NCBI GenBank assembly: GCA_026210745.1
Contig: CP110630.1
Coordinates: forward strand, 496,001 to 560,000
Direction of reading: 5' to 3'
Origin: Exobasidium rhododendri
Taxonomy: Eukaryota > Basidiomycota > Exobasidiomycetes > Exobasidiales > Exobasidiaceae
Length of the DNA stretch: 64,000 nucleotides
A model generated the notes under the pieces. The model did no database searches, had not been told where the DNA came from, and saw only the letters and a list, made by a program, of their open reading frames with translations. This document shows, one piece after another, positions 18,354 to 27,691 of the stretch (positions are counted from its first letter, which is position 1; each line of letters begins with the position of its first letter). A program made the translations under genes and the position numbers.

Positions 18354-21300
18354 CTCCCTCTCAATTGCGGCTCTTGGAGGAAGACCCAATTGTTTGACAG
18401 CAGTGAGGTGTTTGACGTTGAGTAAAGGCTTGGTGAGAATGTCAGCCTTCTGAAGCGCAGTAGGGATGTACTCAATGGTTAGAATGCTGTCCTTGATTTG
18501 ATCACGGGTGTAGTGATAGCGCACATTGATGTGCTTGGTGCGACGGTGGAATTGAGTGTCCTTTGCATAGGCATTGGCCCCCTGATTGTCAGCGTGAATG
18601 GTAGTGGGACCAGATGGTTTGAGGCCAAAGTGCTCAAGAAGACGTCGCATCCAGGCTGTCTCCTTTGCACCATCGCAGAGCACAATGTACTCTGACTCAA
18701 GAGAAGAGGTGGCAACACAGTCTTGCCGTCGTGACATCCAGGTGATAATGCCGCTGTTGAAGGTGGTAAGGACACCACCAGTTGATCTTGCTGTGGCCTT
18801 ATCCCCAGCATAGTCAGCATCACAGTAGGTGACTAGTTGACCATTGCTGTCCCTGTTGATGCCAATGTGGTACTTGAGAGAGTAAGCTGCTGTTGAGTTG
18901 AGGTACCGGAGAAGATGCTTGGCCATGATAAGGTGACCTGACGTGGGTGACTGTAGCTTGCGAGAGAGAAGCTGAGCGGTGAAGGCAATGTCAACACGAG
19001 TACCCATAGCAGCATACATGACTGCACCAATGATTGATTGATAGACCAGTTTGAGAGAAGGCGGGAGCGCTGGTGCTTTGTCGGCTTCTTCCATATTGAA
19101 GTTGAGAGGAAGAGGAGTGGCAACGGGTGCTGATTTTGCAAGACCATAGCGTTCCACAATCTTCTTGATGTACGATGCTTGACTGATCTCCAGATACTGA
19201 GAGTCACGGCTGACTTGAAGGCCAAGGATGTATGAGACAGGACCGCCGTCCACAATCTTGAATTGACGGTGGAAATCATCCTTGATTTGCTGTACTTGCT
19301 CAAGTGTACTTGCAGTGATGATCATGTCGTCCACATAGAGACAGATGATAGCAGACAGAGGTTGATCAAGGCCACCTTTGACGTAGAGGCCTTGGTCGCT
19401 CTCAACGCATCTGAAGTTCATCTTGATGAGTTGGTCGTGAGCAGATTGATACCAGACACGGCCAGATTGCTTGAGACCATACAAGCCCTTGACTAACTTG
19501 CAAACACGGTCGGTACCATCTTCCAGACCAGGAGGCTGTACCATGTAGATGTCCTCTGTGAGATAGCCGTTGAGGTAGGCGGCAATGACGTCAGCTTGAT
19601 GAATGGGCCAGTCGTACATGGCTGCAATGGAGAGAACAAGACGGATGGTACCAGAGCGGACAACGGGAGAGAATGTTTCCTTGAAGTCAATACCTTCTTT
19701 CTGACTGTATCCCTTGGCAACAAGTCGAGCTTTGAACTTGTCAATTGAACCATTGGGATTGTGTTTGATGTTGAAGACCCACCGGTTGCCAATTGCAGTA
19801 CGACCCTTAGGCAGAGTGCAAAGCATCCAGGTGCCATTCTCTTTGTGATTGGACTCCTCCTTCTTGATGGCATTCTTCCAGTCTGGCCAGGTGTCGAGAG
19901 ATCTTGCTTGATTGATGGTGAGAGGAATCTCTTCTGCCACTTGCATGTCAGCGGTAGAAGCAACAAAGGCATGGGCAATGAATCCAGCAAGGTGATAGTC
20001 TTGCAGACGGGATGGAGCTTGATGTGCCCGCTGAGGTCGAGAAGAGTTGATGGTAGCCTGGGTGAGTACTTCCTCCTCTGTGTCTGATGGTGGATCAGAG
20101 AGGTCGCTACTGCCATCTGATTGATGGTCTTGTGTTGGAGGGGTGTCATTGTCACTGTCCTCACTGTCACTGACGGTGAATGTCCTGTCTTTGATGAGAG
20201 GGGCGAGTCTTGCCTGAGTCCAGTCTCCCTCTCCAGATGAGCTCCCTGATGACTTGAATGGGAAGAAGGATTCATCAAAGACAACATCGATGCTGAAGGT
20301 GATCCTGCCTGTGGACTGATTGAGTAGTTTCCATCCTTTGCGACCTGCAGCAAAGCCAATGAAGGTAAGCGGGATTGACCTATCTTCAAGCTTCTTCTTC
20401 TGAGTGGTGTCGGCTGCATAGGCTAAACAGCCAAAGGTGCGCAGGATACTGAGATCGGGCAAGTGCTTGAACCAAGCTTGATAGGGAGATGTTCTCTTGC
20501 CGCGAGGTACCCTGTTGTGAATCCAGACAGCAAGATTAAGTGCTTCTGCCCACAAAGAAGGTGGGGCAGATGATTTGGAAGCCATGGACCGGACCATCTC
20601 CATTAGAGTGCGGTTGAGACGCTCTGCTACTCCATTTTGCTGAGGTGAACGTGGCATGGTGACATGGCGCTCAATGCCTTTAGAGCTGAGAAATTTCTCC
20701 ATGTCTTGATTGATATATTCACCGCCACCATCTGAGCGCAGGGCCTTGAGTAGCTTGCCAGTAGAGCGCTCTGCTTGAGCAAGGTAAGTCTGGAAATGAC
20801 GATTGACTTCATCCTTAGTGGCCATGGTGAAAAGATTGACATAGCCGGTCTTGTCGTCGATGAAAGTGACAAAGTAAGCTTTCTTGGATAGTGAGAGCGG
20901 TAATGGTCCAACAACATCAGTGTGAACCAGAGCAAGGGTTTGACTAGCCTTTGCACCATCACGGGATGAAAAAGAATGACGGACCTGACCACCAACCTGG
21001 CAGTCAAGGCAGATGTTGCCATTGGAGGGAGGCGCATCTTGAGTGTAAGATGCTTGATTGAGAGTCAACTTGACTGCCTTCTCTGCTATGTGGCCAAGGC
21101 GCTGATGCCAAAGCTGAAGAGGCGGAGTGATTGGCTTGGTGGTGACCAAAGCATGCTCGCTTTCCTCCGTCAAGAGGTAACGGGCCTTGCCTTGCTTGAC
21201 TGATTCAAGCATGACGGCCTTGGAGGCAGGATCAATGATGCGGAGTCCATCTTGATCATAGAGTGGTTGGAAACCACGAGAAATGGTTGACTCTACTGAG

Positions 21301-22451
21301 AAAAGTCGAAAACCAAGCTCTGGAATGAGCAGGACATCTAAAAGTGTCCGAGTGACCTTTTCCCCATTGACAATGGCATTGAGATGACATTTCCCTTTGC
21401 CAGTAATGGGAAGTTGCACATTTCCACCAACGGTGACAAAACCAGTGAATGTCTCATCCAAGTCGGAGAGATCCTTGGCATCAAAAGTCATATGACTTGA
21501 TGCTCCACTGTCTGCCAGCCACATTGAAGCGTAGCTGGTATTGGGAGTGGCCAAGGCTACAACCATGCCTTTCTCCTCCGACAGGGCTTTGAATTCACCC
21601 TTTGCTGATTTGGCCTTTTGGGGACGCTTGCCTTGCTTTTGCTGAGCAAGGCGGATAGCCTCAGACTTAGCCTTCTCTGCACTGCCCTTGTAAGCTGGGC
21701 TTGCAGGATTGGCAAAGCAAGTGTTGTCGGCATGACCAGGACGCTTGCAGAAATTGCAGTAAGGGCGTCCGGATGAATGATGATGATGAGTAGGCATTGC
21801 CGTCTCAGATTGATGAGAGACAGACAGTTGCTTGCCTGAGTTAACAAGCTGGTCGGCATTGCGGATGATACCAATGAGCTTGTTAAGGATGACGGGTCCT
21901 TGAATTCCTTGAGTAATTGCATCGTTGAGATTTGAAGCAAGAGTAGGGATCCAGACCATGAAGTTGGAATTGAGTCCATGAATTAAAACTTGAAGGACCT
22001 GATCGTCTGTGAGAGGGTGACCAGTTGCAGCAATGCGGGATTGCTTTGATAGAATCTGATCAAGGAAGGCCTCAAACGGCTGAGACCTGCCTTGCTTGAG
22101 GAGCATGAACTCCCTCTGCATTGCAAGCAGCTGGGAGTGATCAATCATCTCATAGCGGTCCTTTAGAGCATTCCAAAGGGCATGAGAGCTGGTGTGCTCC
22201 TCCATTGACTGAATGACGGTGTCGGACAGGCTACGACTGATGATGTTCATAGCAATGAAGTCTTGACGGGACCACTGAATGAATGCGTCACTCTTGGCAT
22301 CATTAGGTGGGAGAGGAATCTTGCCTTGGAGGACAAGAGCTGCCTCGGCACTCTTTGATCCAATAGCACGGATGACTCGGTTCTTCCACACACCATAGTT
22401 GGTTGCCGTCAGCTGAGGGACTGACATTGAGTTGTCCATTGAATCAGACAT
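18348..22451 (-). CDS. copia gag-pol polyprotein
   Basis: 1,367 residues in one frame. The start at 22451 (MSDSMDNSMS) is preferred to the open frame upstream, which covers the leader and primer site. Gag occupies the first 250 residues and ends in a CCHC knuckle (CNFCKRPGHADNTC, about 231-245). Protease has LADSGASSHM at about 310. Integrase has WHQRLGH and CLDC (about 446-485), then D (VHTDVVG), D (RSDGGGEY) and E (SPQQNGVAER). Reverse transcriptase has KARLVAKGYSQKEG and the active-site YVDD at about 1038. RNase H has CDADYAG (about 1212), SLESEY and HADNQGA. The order PR-IN-RT-RH is copia-type. All catalytic motifs are intact, with no frameshift between gag and pol. Confidence 0.95.
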   Translation of the reverse strand: MSDSMDNSMSVPQLTATNYGVWKNRVIRAIGSKSAEAALVLQGKIPLPPNDAKSDAFIQWSRQDFIAMNIISRSLSDTVIQSMEEHTSSHALWNALKDRYEMIDHSQLLAMQREFMLLKQGRSQPFEAFLDQILSKQSRIAATGHPLTDDQVLQVLIHGLNSNFMVWIPTLASNLNDAITQGIQGPVILNKLIGIIRNADQLVNSGKQLSVSHQSETAMPTHHHHSSGRPYCNFCKRPGHADNTCFANPASPAYKGSAEKAKSEAIRLAQQKQGKRPQKAKSAKGEFKALSEEKGMVVALATPNTSYASMWLADSGASSHMTFDAKDLSDLDETFTGFVTVGGNVQLPITGKGKCHLNAIVNGEKVTRTLLDVLLIPELGFRLFSVESTISRGFQPLYDQDGLRIIDPASKAVMLESVKQGKARYLLTEESEHALVTTKPITPPLQLWHQRLGHIAEKAVKLTLNQASYTQDAPPSNGNICLDCQVGGQVRHSFSSRDGAKASQTLALVHTDVVGPLPLSLSKKAYFVTFIDDKTGYVNLFTMATKDEVNRHFQTYLAQAERSTGKLLKALRSDGGGEYINQDMEKFLSSKGIERHVTMPRSPQQNGVAERLNRTLMEMVRSMASKSSAPPSLWAEALNLAVWIHNRVPRGKRTSPYQAWFKHLPDLSILRTFGCLAYAADTTQKKKLEDRSIPLTFIGFAAGRKGWKLLNQSTGRITFSIDVVFDESFFPFKSSGSSSGEGDWTQARLAPLIKDRTFTVSDSEDSDNDTPPTQDHQSDGSSDLSDPPSDTEEEVLTQATINSSRPQRAHQAPSRLQDYHLAGFIAHAFVASTADMQVAEEIPLTINQARSLDTWPDWKNAIKKEESNHKENGTWMLCTLPKGRTAIGNRWVFNIKHNPNGSIDKFKARLVAKGYSQKEGIDFKETFSPVVRSGTIRLVLSIAAMYDWPIHQADVIAAYLNGYLTEDIYMVQPPGLEDGTDRVCKLVKGLYGLKQSGRVWYQSAHDQLIKMNFRCVESDQGLYVKGGLDQPLSAIICLYVDDMIITASTLEQVQQIKDDFHRQFKIVDGGPVSYILGLQVSRDSQYLEISQASYIKKIVERYGLAKSAPVATPLPLNFNMEEADKAPALPPSLKLVYQSIIGAVMYAAMGTRVDIAFTAQLLSRKLQSPTSGHLIMAKHLLRYLNSTAAYSLKYHIGINRDSNGQLVTYCDADYAGDKATARSTGGVLTTFNSGIITWMSRRQDCVATSSLESEYIVLCDGAKETAWMRRLLEHFGLKPSGPTTIHADNQGANAYAKDTQFHRRTKHINVRYHYTRDQIKDSILTIEYIPTALQKADILTKPLLNVKHLTAVKQLGLPPRAAIEREC
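18354..18362 (-). other. polypurine tract
   Basis: On minus this reads GAGAGGGAG directly before the 3' LTR, the expected place for plus-strand priming. Confidence 0.7.
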
Positions 22452-22544
22452 GATGATGATAATGGGGTGGTAGAGGAGATGGCAGATGGATCGAATCGAT
22501 AGAGTGGGAGAAGAAGTGGATGTGAAGGGAATCAGGTACAAGTT

Positions 22545-22556
22545 GGGCTCATAACC
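22545..22556 (-). other. primer-binding site, initiator tRNA-Met type
   Basis: The plus-strand GGGCTCATAACC abutting the 5' LTR equals the anticodon-arm sequence of eukaryotic initiator tRNA-Met, with CAT as the anticodon. The minus strand would pair with it. This fits priming by a cleaved tRNA half, as known for Drosophila copia and yeast Ty5, rather than by the tRNA 3' end. Confidence 0.8.
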
Positions 22557-22788
22557 TGTTGAGAAGAGAATGAGATCGATTGAGGGAATTAGACACAACG
22601 GGGATACATGCTGTTTAAATAGACACTAGACCAGCGAGATAGGGGAAGTGAGATGAGTTTGAGACAAATGAAGGAAGGGGATCTGACCATTATTGATGTC
22701 TCTAGAAGGGGTCAAAGATGCGTGCGATTAATCGCACAGCTCCAGGCGTACGATTATTCGTACGCGATCTGAGCTGCTGATTTCAACA
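22557..22788 (-). repeat. 5' LTR of copia element (232 bp)
   Basis: Matches the 3' LTR throughout by eye except that it has one, not two, copies of the 26-bp palindromic unit. Confidence 0.95.
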
Positions 22789-22793
22789 TCAAC
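22789..22793 (+). repeat. target-site duplication, right copy (TCAAC)
   Basis: Pairs with 18091-18095. Confidence 0.93.
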
Positions 22794-23630
22794 GTGCTGC
22801 CTGCGTATAATACCAATGCAGACCCTCAACACAGCGTGATGCCATCCGCACAAACATCTCATGATCCCAACGTCCACGGTGGGAATGATCCTTCGCCTCA
22901 CATCAGTATCGACCTCGGCTTTCCCGTGCGAGACGGTGAGGAGCATCTGCCCTGCTGGGGAAAGCTGTCGGGCGACATGAGGGACAAGCTGTACCGTATC
23001 GTCAACAGGGAAACTGGCTCGTCCAAAGACGGCCTACGAAAGAAACTGCATCCTAGAATGACCCCCTTCCTGGCACAAGCGCTTCTCAGCGGCGACACGA
23101 CTCTATTTCAAGCTGCTATCGGTGCCTTCTACATCAACTACTACAAAAAGGTCGAAAGACAGCCGTGGAAGACATTACTGACAGAGACACAGCGAGATGC
23201 CCTGGTGGAGAGATTGAGCCGTGTGTCAGGACAGGACAGCATGGTCATCTACAGCTTTCTCCGGGAGAAGAACTTCAAGCCACAGTACGCCAAGGACCTG
23301 TACGCTGCTGATGACGAATACCTCGTACGATTCATTCGTCACTATCACCTCTACCGAACGGGTGATCCTGACTCGCAGGCGAGTGGAAGTGGAGGTGGCA
23401 CTAGTGACAATTCTCAGGAACCGTGGATGGAGAACACATCACCGCAAGAACGGGAGGATATCATCGAAATTGTGATGCGCGCGTGTGGTCTTCAGGAGAG
23501 GTGTGTGGCAGAAACGTTACTGAAGCTGGGCAACGGAACCAGCCAATTCGGCCTGATCATTTTGGAGGTGACGAAGAAAGAGGGCATCACCGGAGCACGA
23601 AAACTCATCCAGACCGTGACAAAGATATGA
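22794..23630 (+). pseudogene. P09, displaced 3' part (modules 1-3)
   Basis: 278 codons and a stop continue P09 in frame after one TCAAC is removed; the rebuilt gene would have 512 codons. Module 1 begins about 40 codons in (DLGFPVRDGEEHLPCWGKL, ETGSSKD, LLSGD), then module 2 (QPWKTLLTETQRDALV, SGQDSMVIYSFL) and module 3 (EPWMENTSPQERED, CGLQERC, FGLIILE). The frame is undamaged, consistent with a recent insertion. It has no start codon or signal peptide of its own. Confidence 0.87.
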
Positions 23631-23997
23631 GGCATTGCACTACCCCTGTCGAGAGTGTACGCCGGTGTCCATTATAATCTTACTCTTTGTATCTGAGAGA
23701 CAAATGTACTCATACATGACTGGCTATCGAATATGCCCATCCCTGAAGAGGCAGGTCGACGAGATAAGGAAACACCCTTCAACTGTGACAGGGTTGTGTA
23801 GGCCAAATCTCTTCTTTTATCTCCTACCTCTGATGCAAGTGTATTCCCACGTTTCCAGGCCTGATGCTGTGCTGTGATGCATGACACAAAGACAGGAAGA
23901 GATCGTGCGTGAATCTCAAGACGGGAGAAGAGGAAACTTGCGAAGCTCTTTCATTAATTTCCCTTCTTCAACTTGATGCTCGCAGGTGAAAATCGCA
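23631..23997 (+). promoter_or_regulatory. P09-P10 intergenic region
   Basis: 367 bp without a gene or clear TATA. Confidence 0.35.
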
Positions 23998-25341
23998 ATG
24001 CTCCACCTTCTGATCGTTATTACTGTCTCCCTGTGCAGCATTGGCGTGGCAGTATCGGCACCGTCTCCCTGCCCTTTGCCTGCTCCCATGAACAGCGGTG
24101 GCTGGAACCTTGGGAACTTTGACAGCGGCCTTCATCTTCCCAGCGTTCGCACCAGGGATGCGTCTGGCAACCCGCCCACGCAATATGAAGCGCAGACTGC
24201 TCGCCTTTCTCAGAGCTACAATAACGCTGCGGCCTCTGGATCTCGTACATCTCGCCCTACAGCACAGAAGTCTGGTCGTAGCGTAGCAGCACTACAAGGC
24301 AGCAATGCGCCAAGTAACACCTCCTTTCATCAGCCGCAACAGCATGGCTTCCAAATATACGACGATAGTCAGAACGCCTCCTTGAATAATTCAGACCAGC
24401 ATCATGAGCAGGGCAACGATTTTGGCACGCCGTTCCCCGATCAGTTTCTTCTCTTCGGTGGGCAAGGAGGCGGCAATGAGCAGGTGCCGGTCTGCTATCC
24501 ACCCACCTTCTCGCAGAACCTACACATCGGCCATCGCCAAGACCAAGGGTGGCCAACGAGCAGCACGACCGATTACTCTTCTGGCGTTCAGTCTTTTTGG
24601 GGAGCATCTTCCTCCTCGTCGTCGATCCAGCGACCCAGTATCCACTCCTTTGACGACCGCGTCCAGTACATGTTGAGTCAAGAGCTCCCATCCTATCGCC
24701 CTCCTCTCCACAATCATCAAAGCAACGACTTGGCAGGTGGTGCTACGAATCTCACGCGTGACACTGGACTGAATCAGCATCTTGCTGATGTGTTTGGAGT
24801 GACGCCCGTAGATCAGATCGACCTGGGATTCCGCTGGGAGCGTGAGAGCGCTTTGCTATGCTATGGGTATCTCATGACTGAACACAAACGGAAGATTGTC
24901 AGGATCGTCAATCGGGCTACAAACTACGAGAAACGCAACATCGCTGCCAAGCTGATGCAGACGTTGACACCCGTTCTCGCCGTAAGCCTGCTGTCGAACA
25001 TCAAGGAGTACGTGAACGGTGCAGTCTCGACCATCTACGGGTCCAGTCACCGACGATACAGTCACCAGTGGATGGCAGGACTCTCCGACGTTGAGGCAGA
25101 GGTGCTGGTGTACAAGATGCACAAAGCTTCACGACAATGCACAGAGGATGTCAGGACATTCTTCAGTCAGAAGAGAGTGACGATGGAAGAGGCTGCTGTG
25201 CTTTACCATGCCACCGATGACTACCGAGAGCAGTACGCCGATATCAAAGGTCTCACGAAGAACGACGATGGTAAGAGGTCTTTCGGAGCAAAGACACCGA
25301 AGGCCGGGATGCAAAGAGGCTCGTCCAGCTCTCGTGACTAG
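23998..25341 (+). CDS. P10: secreted family protein, class A, no module 3
   Basis: 447 residues. The first ATG in frame is 23998; the open frame begins four codons earlier with GTG. Signal peptide 1-20, XP tract AP-SP-CP-LP-AP (five units), then MNSGGW. LPSVRTRD, EAQTARL and GSRTSRP follow, and NDFGTPFPDQF is the FGxP motif. Module 1 is about 275-345 (DLGFRWERESALLCYGYL), module 2 about 356-420 (QWMAGLSDVEAEVLV). It ends in a short basic Ser-rich tail (AGMQRGSSSSRD) where relatives have module 3, and I see no module 3 remnant after the stop. Confidence 0.86.
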   Translation: MLHLLIVITVSLCSIGVAVSAPSPCPLPAPMNSGGWNLGNFDSGLHLPSVRTRDASGNPPTQYEAQTARLSQSYNNAAASGSRTSRPTAQKSGRSVAALQGSNAPSNTSFHQPQQHGFQIYDDSQNASLNNSDQHHEQGNDFGTPFPDQFLLFGGQGGGNEQVPVCYPPTFSQNLHIGHRQDQGWPTSSTTDYSSGVQSFWGASSSSSSIQRPSIHSFDDRVQYMLSQELPSYRPPLHNHQSNDLAGGATNLTRDTGLNQHLADVFGVTPVDQIDLGFRWERESALLCYGYLMTEHKRKIVRIVNRATNYEKRNIAAKLMQTLTPVLAVSLLSNIKEYVNGAVSTIYGSSHRRYSHQWMAGLSDVEAEVLVYKMHKASRQCTEDVRTFFSQKRVTMEEAAVLYHATDDYREQYADIKGLTKNDDGKRSFGAKTPKAGMQRGSSSSRD

Positions 25342-25729
25342 AGGAGGCTTGCTACAATCCTTGCCAATATCGGAAGGCATCTTCTTTGTGGAAGCTTCTC
25401 TTCTCTCGTCGCTGATTCTTCCGTCCGGCTCAAGCTTGTTTCCTTACCAAGATCCCCTTTTGTAAGAAGTAAAATTTCCTCTTCATATGATATGTGTGCA
25501 ACATTTGATGTTGATGCAGGAGGACAGGCTGTGCGCTTTATCCAATGCTAGTCTAAAATCTGTCTCTGCGCATGACGCATTTCGAATAAGTCCTTATCCC
25601 TTTTTTTGCTGCGACTTGAGCAAGCGATAAGAAAGCAGGTAGCAAGCTCGACATCGACGTGCTCGACAGATAAGGAGCATTGTTCTCTACCCCTTACCTG
25701 TGGTTCTCCTCTCCTTTTCTGAATAAGCC
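25342..25729 (+). promoter_or_regulatory. P10-P11 intergenic region
   Basis: 388 bp; no gene, no clear TATA. CT-rich runs precede the P11 start. Confidence 0.35.
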
Positions 25730-27232
25730 ATGACGATGAATTTGCCCTTTCGAATGCTCTCTCTGCTCTTCCTTCTCTGCTACTACGAAAAATGCGTAGC
25801 AATGGACAATCGCAAGGGCAAGACGTTCTCCTATGATGTCGACGGCTCGTCGTCGCACACTGCTCGAACGCCGCGTATCAGAGGAAATTACGATGCGGCC
25901 ACCATGTCAGGATTCAGCACTTCCCGTCTGCCAAGTGCCTCTTCTCAGCAACAACAGAGGACTCGAGGCTCCAGTCGCACCAATCTCACCTCTCAGTCCA
26001 GGTACGGCAGCTCGACGCGGCAGTCTGACGATCAATACGACCTGACAAGGCTACTGGAACAGGGATTCCCCACCGTGGAGCCCACCGACAAGTACCCCAA
26101 CTATCAATACGGAGGCCAGTCACCCTATGTGGACAGTGTTCCATTTGGCCAGCCGTATGAGCACGACGTGAGCAGCCTAGACTTTTCTGCATTCCCGGTC
26201 GATCATCCATCTTCGGATTACACTTCCTACGGACAGGGCGCAGGTGATGCCAACGTCTTCCAGCAAGCACAACCGTGGCATCCAAGTGTTGCGTCCGATC
26301 CTGTATTTGCGCAGGGTTACCTGTCTCCGTACGAGAATCAATTCGACCCCTCTGCGTATCAGTCGCACTTCGGCTCCTCTACTTATCAAGAAGACTTCGG
26401 AGGGGGGTCTTCCTCTGCACATCGCGACCTGCCCTCCTTCGACTATCCAGCTCAACCTGGTGGCAGCTCCATTCCTCTCTCTCCCCATCCGGACGCTGCT
26501 CAATACCACGTACTGCAGTCTGGAGTCAACGATCAGGTACAGCCTCACTATCAACAGCCTCACTACCAACAGCACCAGGAGAATGCTGAAGTAGACGAAG
26601 ACGCAGAAGAAGAGGTCCCTAGTGGAGGCAGCAGCAGAAGTAGCGGAAAGCGAGGCCTTGTCTCTGAATTGACCCTCCGTGAAATGTTGAAGCATCCATT
26701 CACTGATCTTGGCTTCCCCTGGACGGAGCTCAATGGTCATACTCTATGCTGGAGGAGTATGGCGCCACTGCCGAAGCGGCTCATCCTCCTTGCCGTGAAC
26801 AAAGAGACGTCGTACGACATTGATCATATCCGCTCCAAGATGATCGACAAGGTGACGCCCGTGCTGGCCACGCATCTCCTCAGCGCAGACGATGATCAAA
26901 TACAGGCTGCCGTTGCTGCAATCTACAAAGGGTTCTACGAGATCGATCGTCAGCCGTGGAAGCGTGGATTGTGGAAGGAGCAACAGGAGGAGCTGGTGCA
27001 GAAGATTTGCGCACGTTCGGAAAGTAGGAATGAACGGATACGCGCCTTTCTTCGAACGGCAAACATCTCCTCCGAAGAGGCAGTCCAGCTCTACCAGAGC
27101 AAGGACGAGAATGAGCTCGAGGCATTTGTGGTAAAGTACAACTTACGGATGCCACGCAGGGTGAAAGCGGGACGACCGCGAAAGGGACAGCTCATCGACG
27201 CCGAGGCCGCAAAGAAAGCGTCCAAGCCGTGA
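25730..27232 (+). CDS. P11: secreted family protein, class A, no module 3, basic tail
   Basis: 500 residues. The signal peptide (1-24, ending KCVA) runs directly into MDNRKGK: no XP dipeptides, as in P05. The VRT segment is replaced by HTARTPRI, with SGFSTSRL after it, a variant shared with P16, P22 and P23. VPFGQPYEHDVSSLDFS is the FGxP motif, and QPHYQ repeats lie in the Gln-rich part. Module 1 is about 325-395 (DLGFPWTELNGHTLCWRSM), module 2 about 407-470. Instead of module 3 there is a Lys/Arg tail with AGRPRKGQ, which resembles an AT-hook core. That resemblance is weak in a secreted protein. Confidence 0.87.
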   Translation: MTMNLPFRMLSLLFLLCYYEKCVAMDNRKGKTFSYDVDGSSSHTARTPRIRGNYDAATMSGFSTSRLPSASSQQQQRTRGSSRTNLTSQSRYGSSTRQSDDQYDLTRLLEQGFPTVEPTDKYPNYQYGGQSPYVDSVPFGQPYEHDVSSLDFSAFPVDHPSSDYTSYGQGAGDANVFQQAQPWHPSVASDPVFAQGYLSPYENQFDPSAYQSHFGSSTYQEDFGGGSSSAHRDLPSFDYPAQPGGSSIPLSPHPDAAQYHVLQSGVNDQVQPHYQQPHYQQHQENAEVDEDAEEEVPSGGSSRSSGKRGLVSELTLREMLKHPFTDLGFPWTELNGHTLCWRSMAPLPKRLILLAVNKETSYDIDHIRSKMIDKVTPVLATHLLSADDDQIQAAVAAIYKGFYEIDRQPWKRGLWKEQQEELVQKICARSESRNERIRAFLRTANISSEEAVQLYQSKDENELEAFVVKYNLRMPRRVKAGRPRKGQLIDAEAAKKASKP

Positions 27233-27691
27233 AACCGACGAACAGCAGCAGGACTAGACCGTCAAGATCGTCTTGTCGAGCGCAGAGGAGCAACGAACCT
27301 AATCGAGAGAGACACAGTGACGGTGGGGGGCAACTTCGGATTGACGATAGTGCATACCTTTCATGTATAGGGCGGGGAGAAGACGAGAATGTATGTTTCT
27401 GTGGTGATGAGCCAAGCTGCGTGAGTCTGTCGATGGACACGACTGTATCCAGCTGTACATGGCAAGCACGTCATTCTCCCAGTTTCATACAATGAACCAA
27501 ATTTATCACTTCCGAACACCGCCATCTTATCGATCTCTGCCTCACTTTTTCTTGCCTTGGTCGAAGGCTGTGTACTTTACTGCGGCTGCTATTATGCAAT
27601 ATTTCTCGCCTGAGAGCAGCTTGTGACAAGACTTTCGCTCGCCAGTATACGTATGTCTTTCTCACACCAAGTACACTACTTCTACTTGAGC
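27233..27691 (+). promoter_or_regulatory. P11-P12 intergenic region
   Basis: 459 bp; no supported gene. The P12 frame is open upstream of its chosen start but lacks family features there. Confidence 0.35.

Larger units (their letters stand above)
18096..22788 (-). mobile_element. full-length Ty1/copia LTR retrotransposon
   Basis: A 4.7-kb element on minus. It has LTRs with TG..CA ends, a 5-bp TCAAC duplication on both sides, an initiator-tRNA-like primer site next to the 5' LTR, a purine tract next to the 3' LTR, and one intact gag-pol frame. The LTRs look identical by eye except for one 26-bp tandem unit, so insertion is recent and the copy may be active. It sits in the disordered-region codons of P09 and splits that gene without deletion. 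Confidence 0.95.

Noticed and set aside
18096-22788. Treating gag-pol as a host gene of the array
   Set aside because: LTRs, target duplication and the PR-IN-RT-RNase H order show it is a copia retrotransposon.
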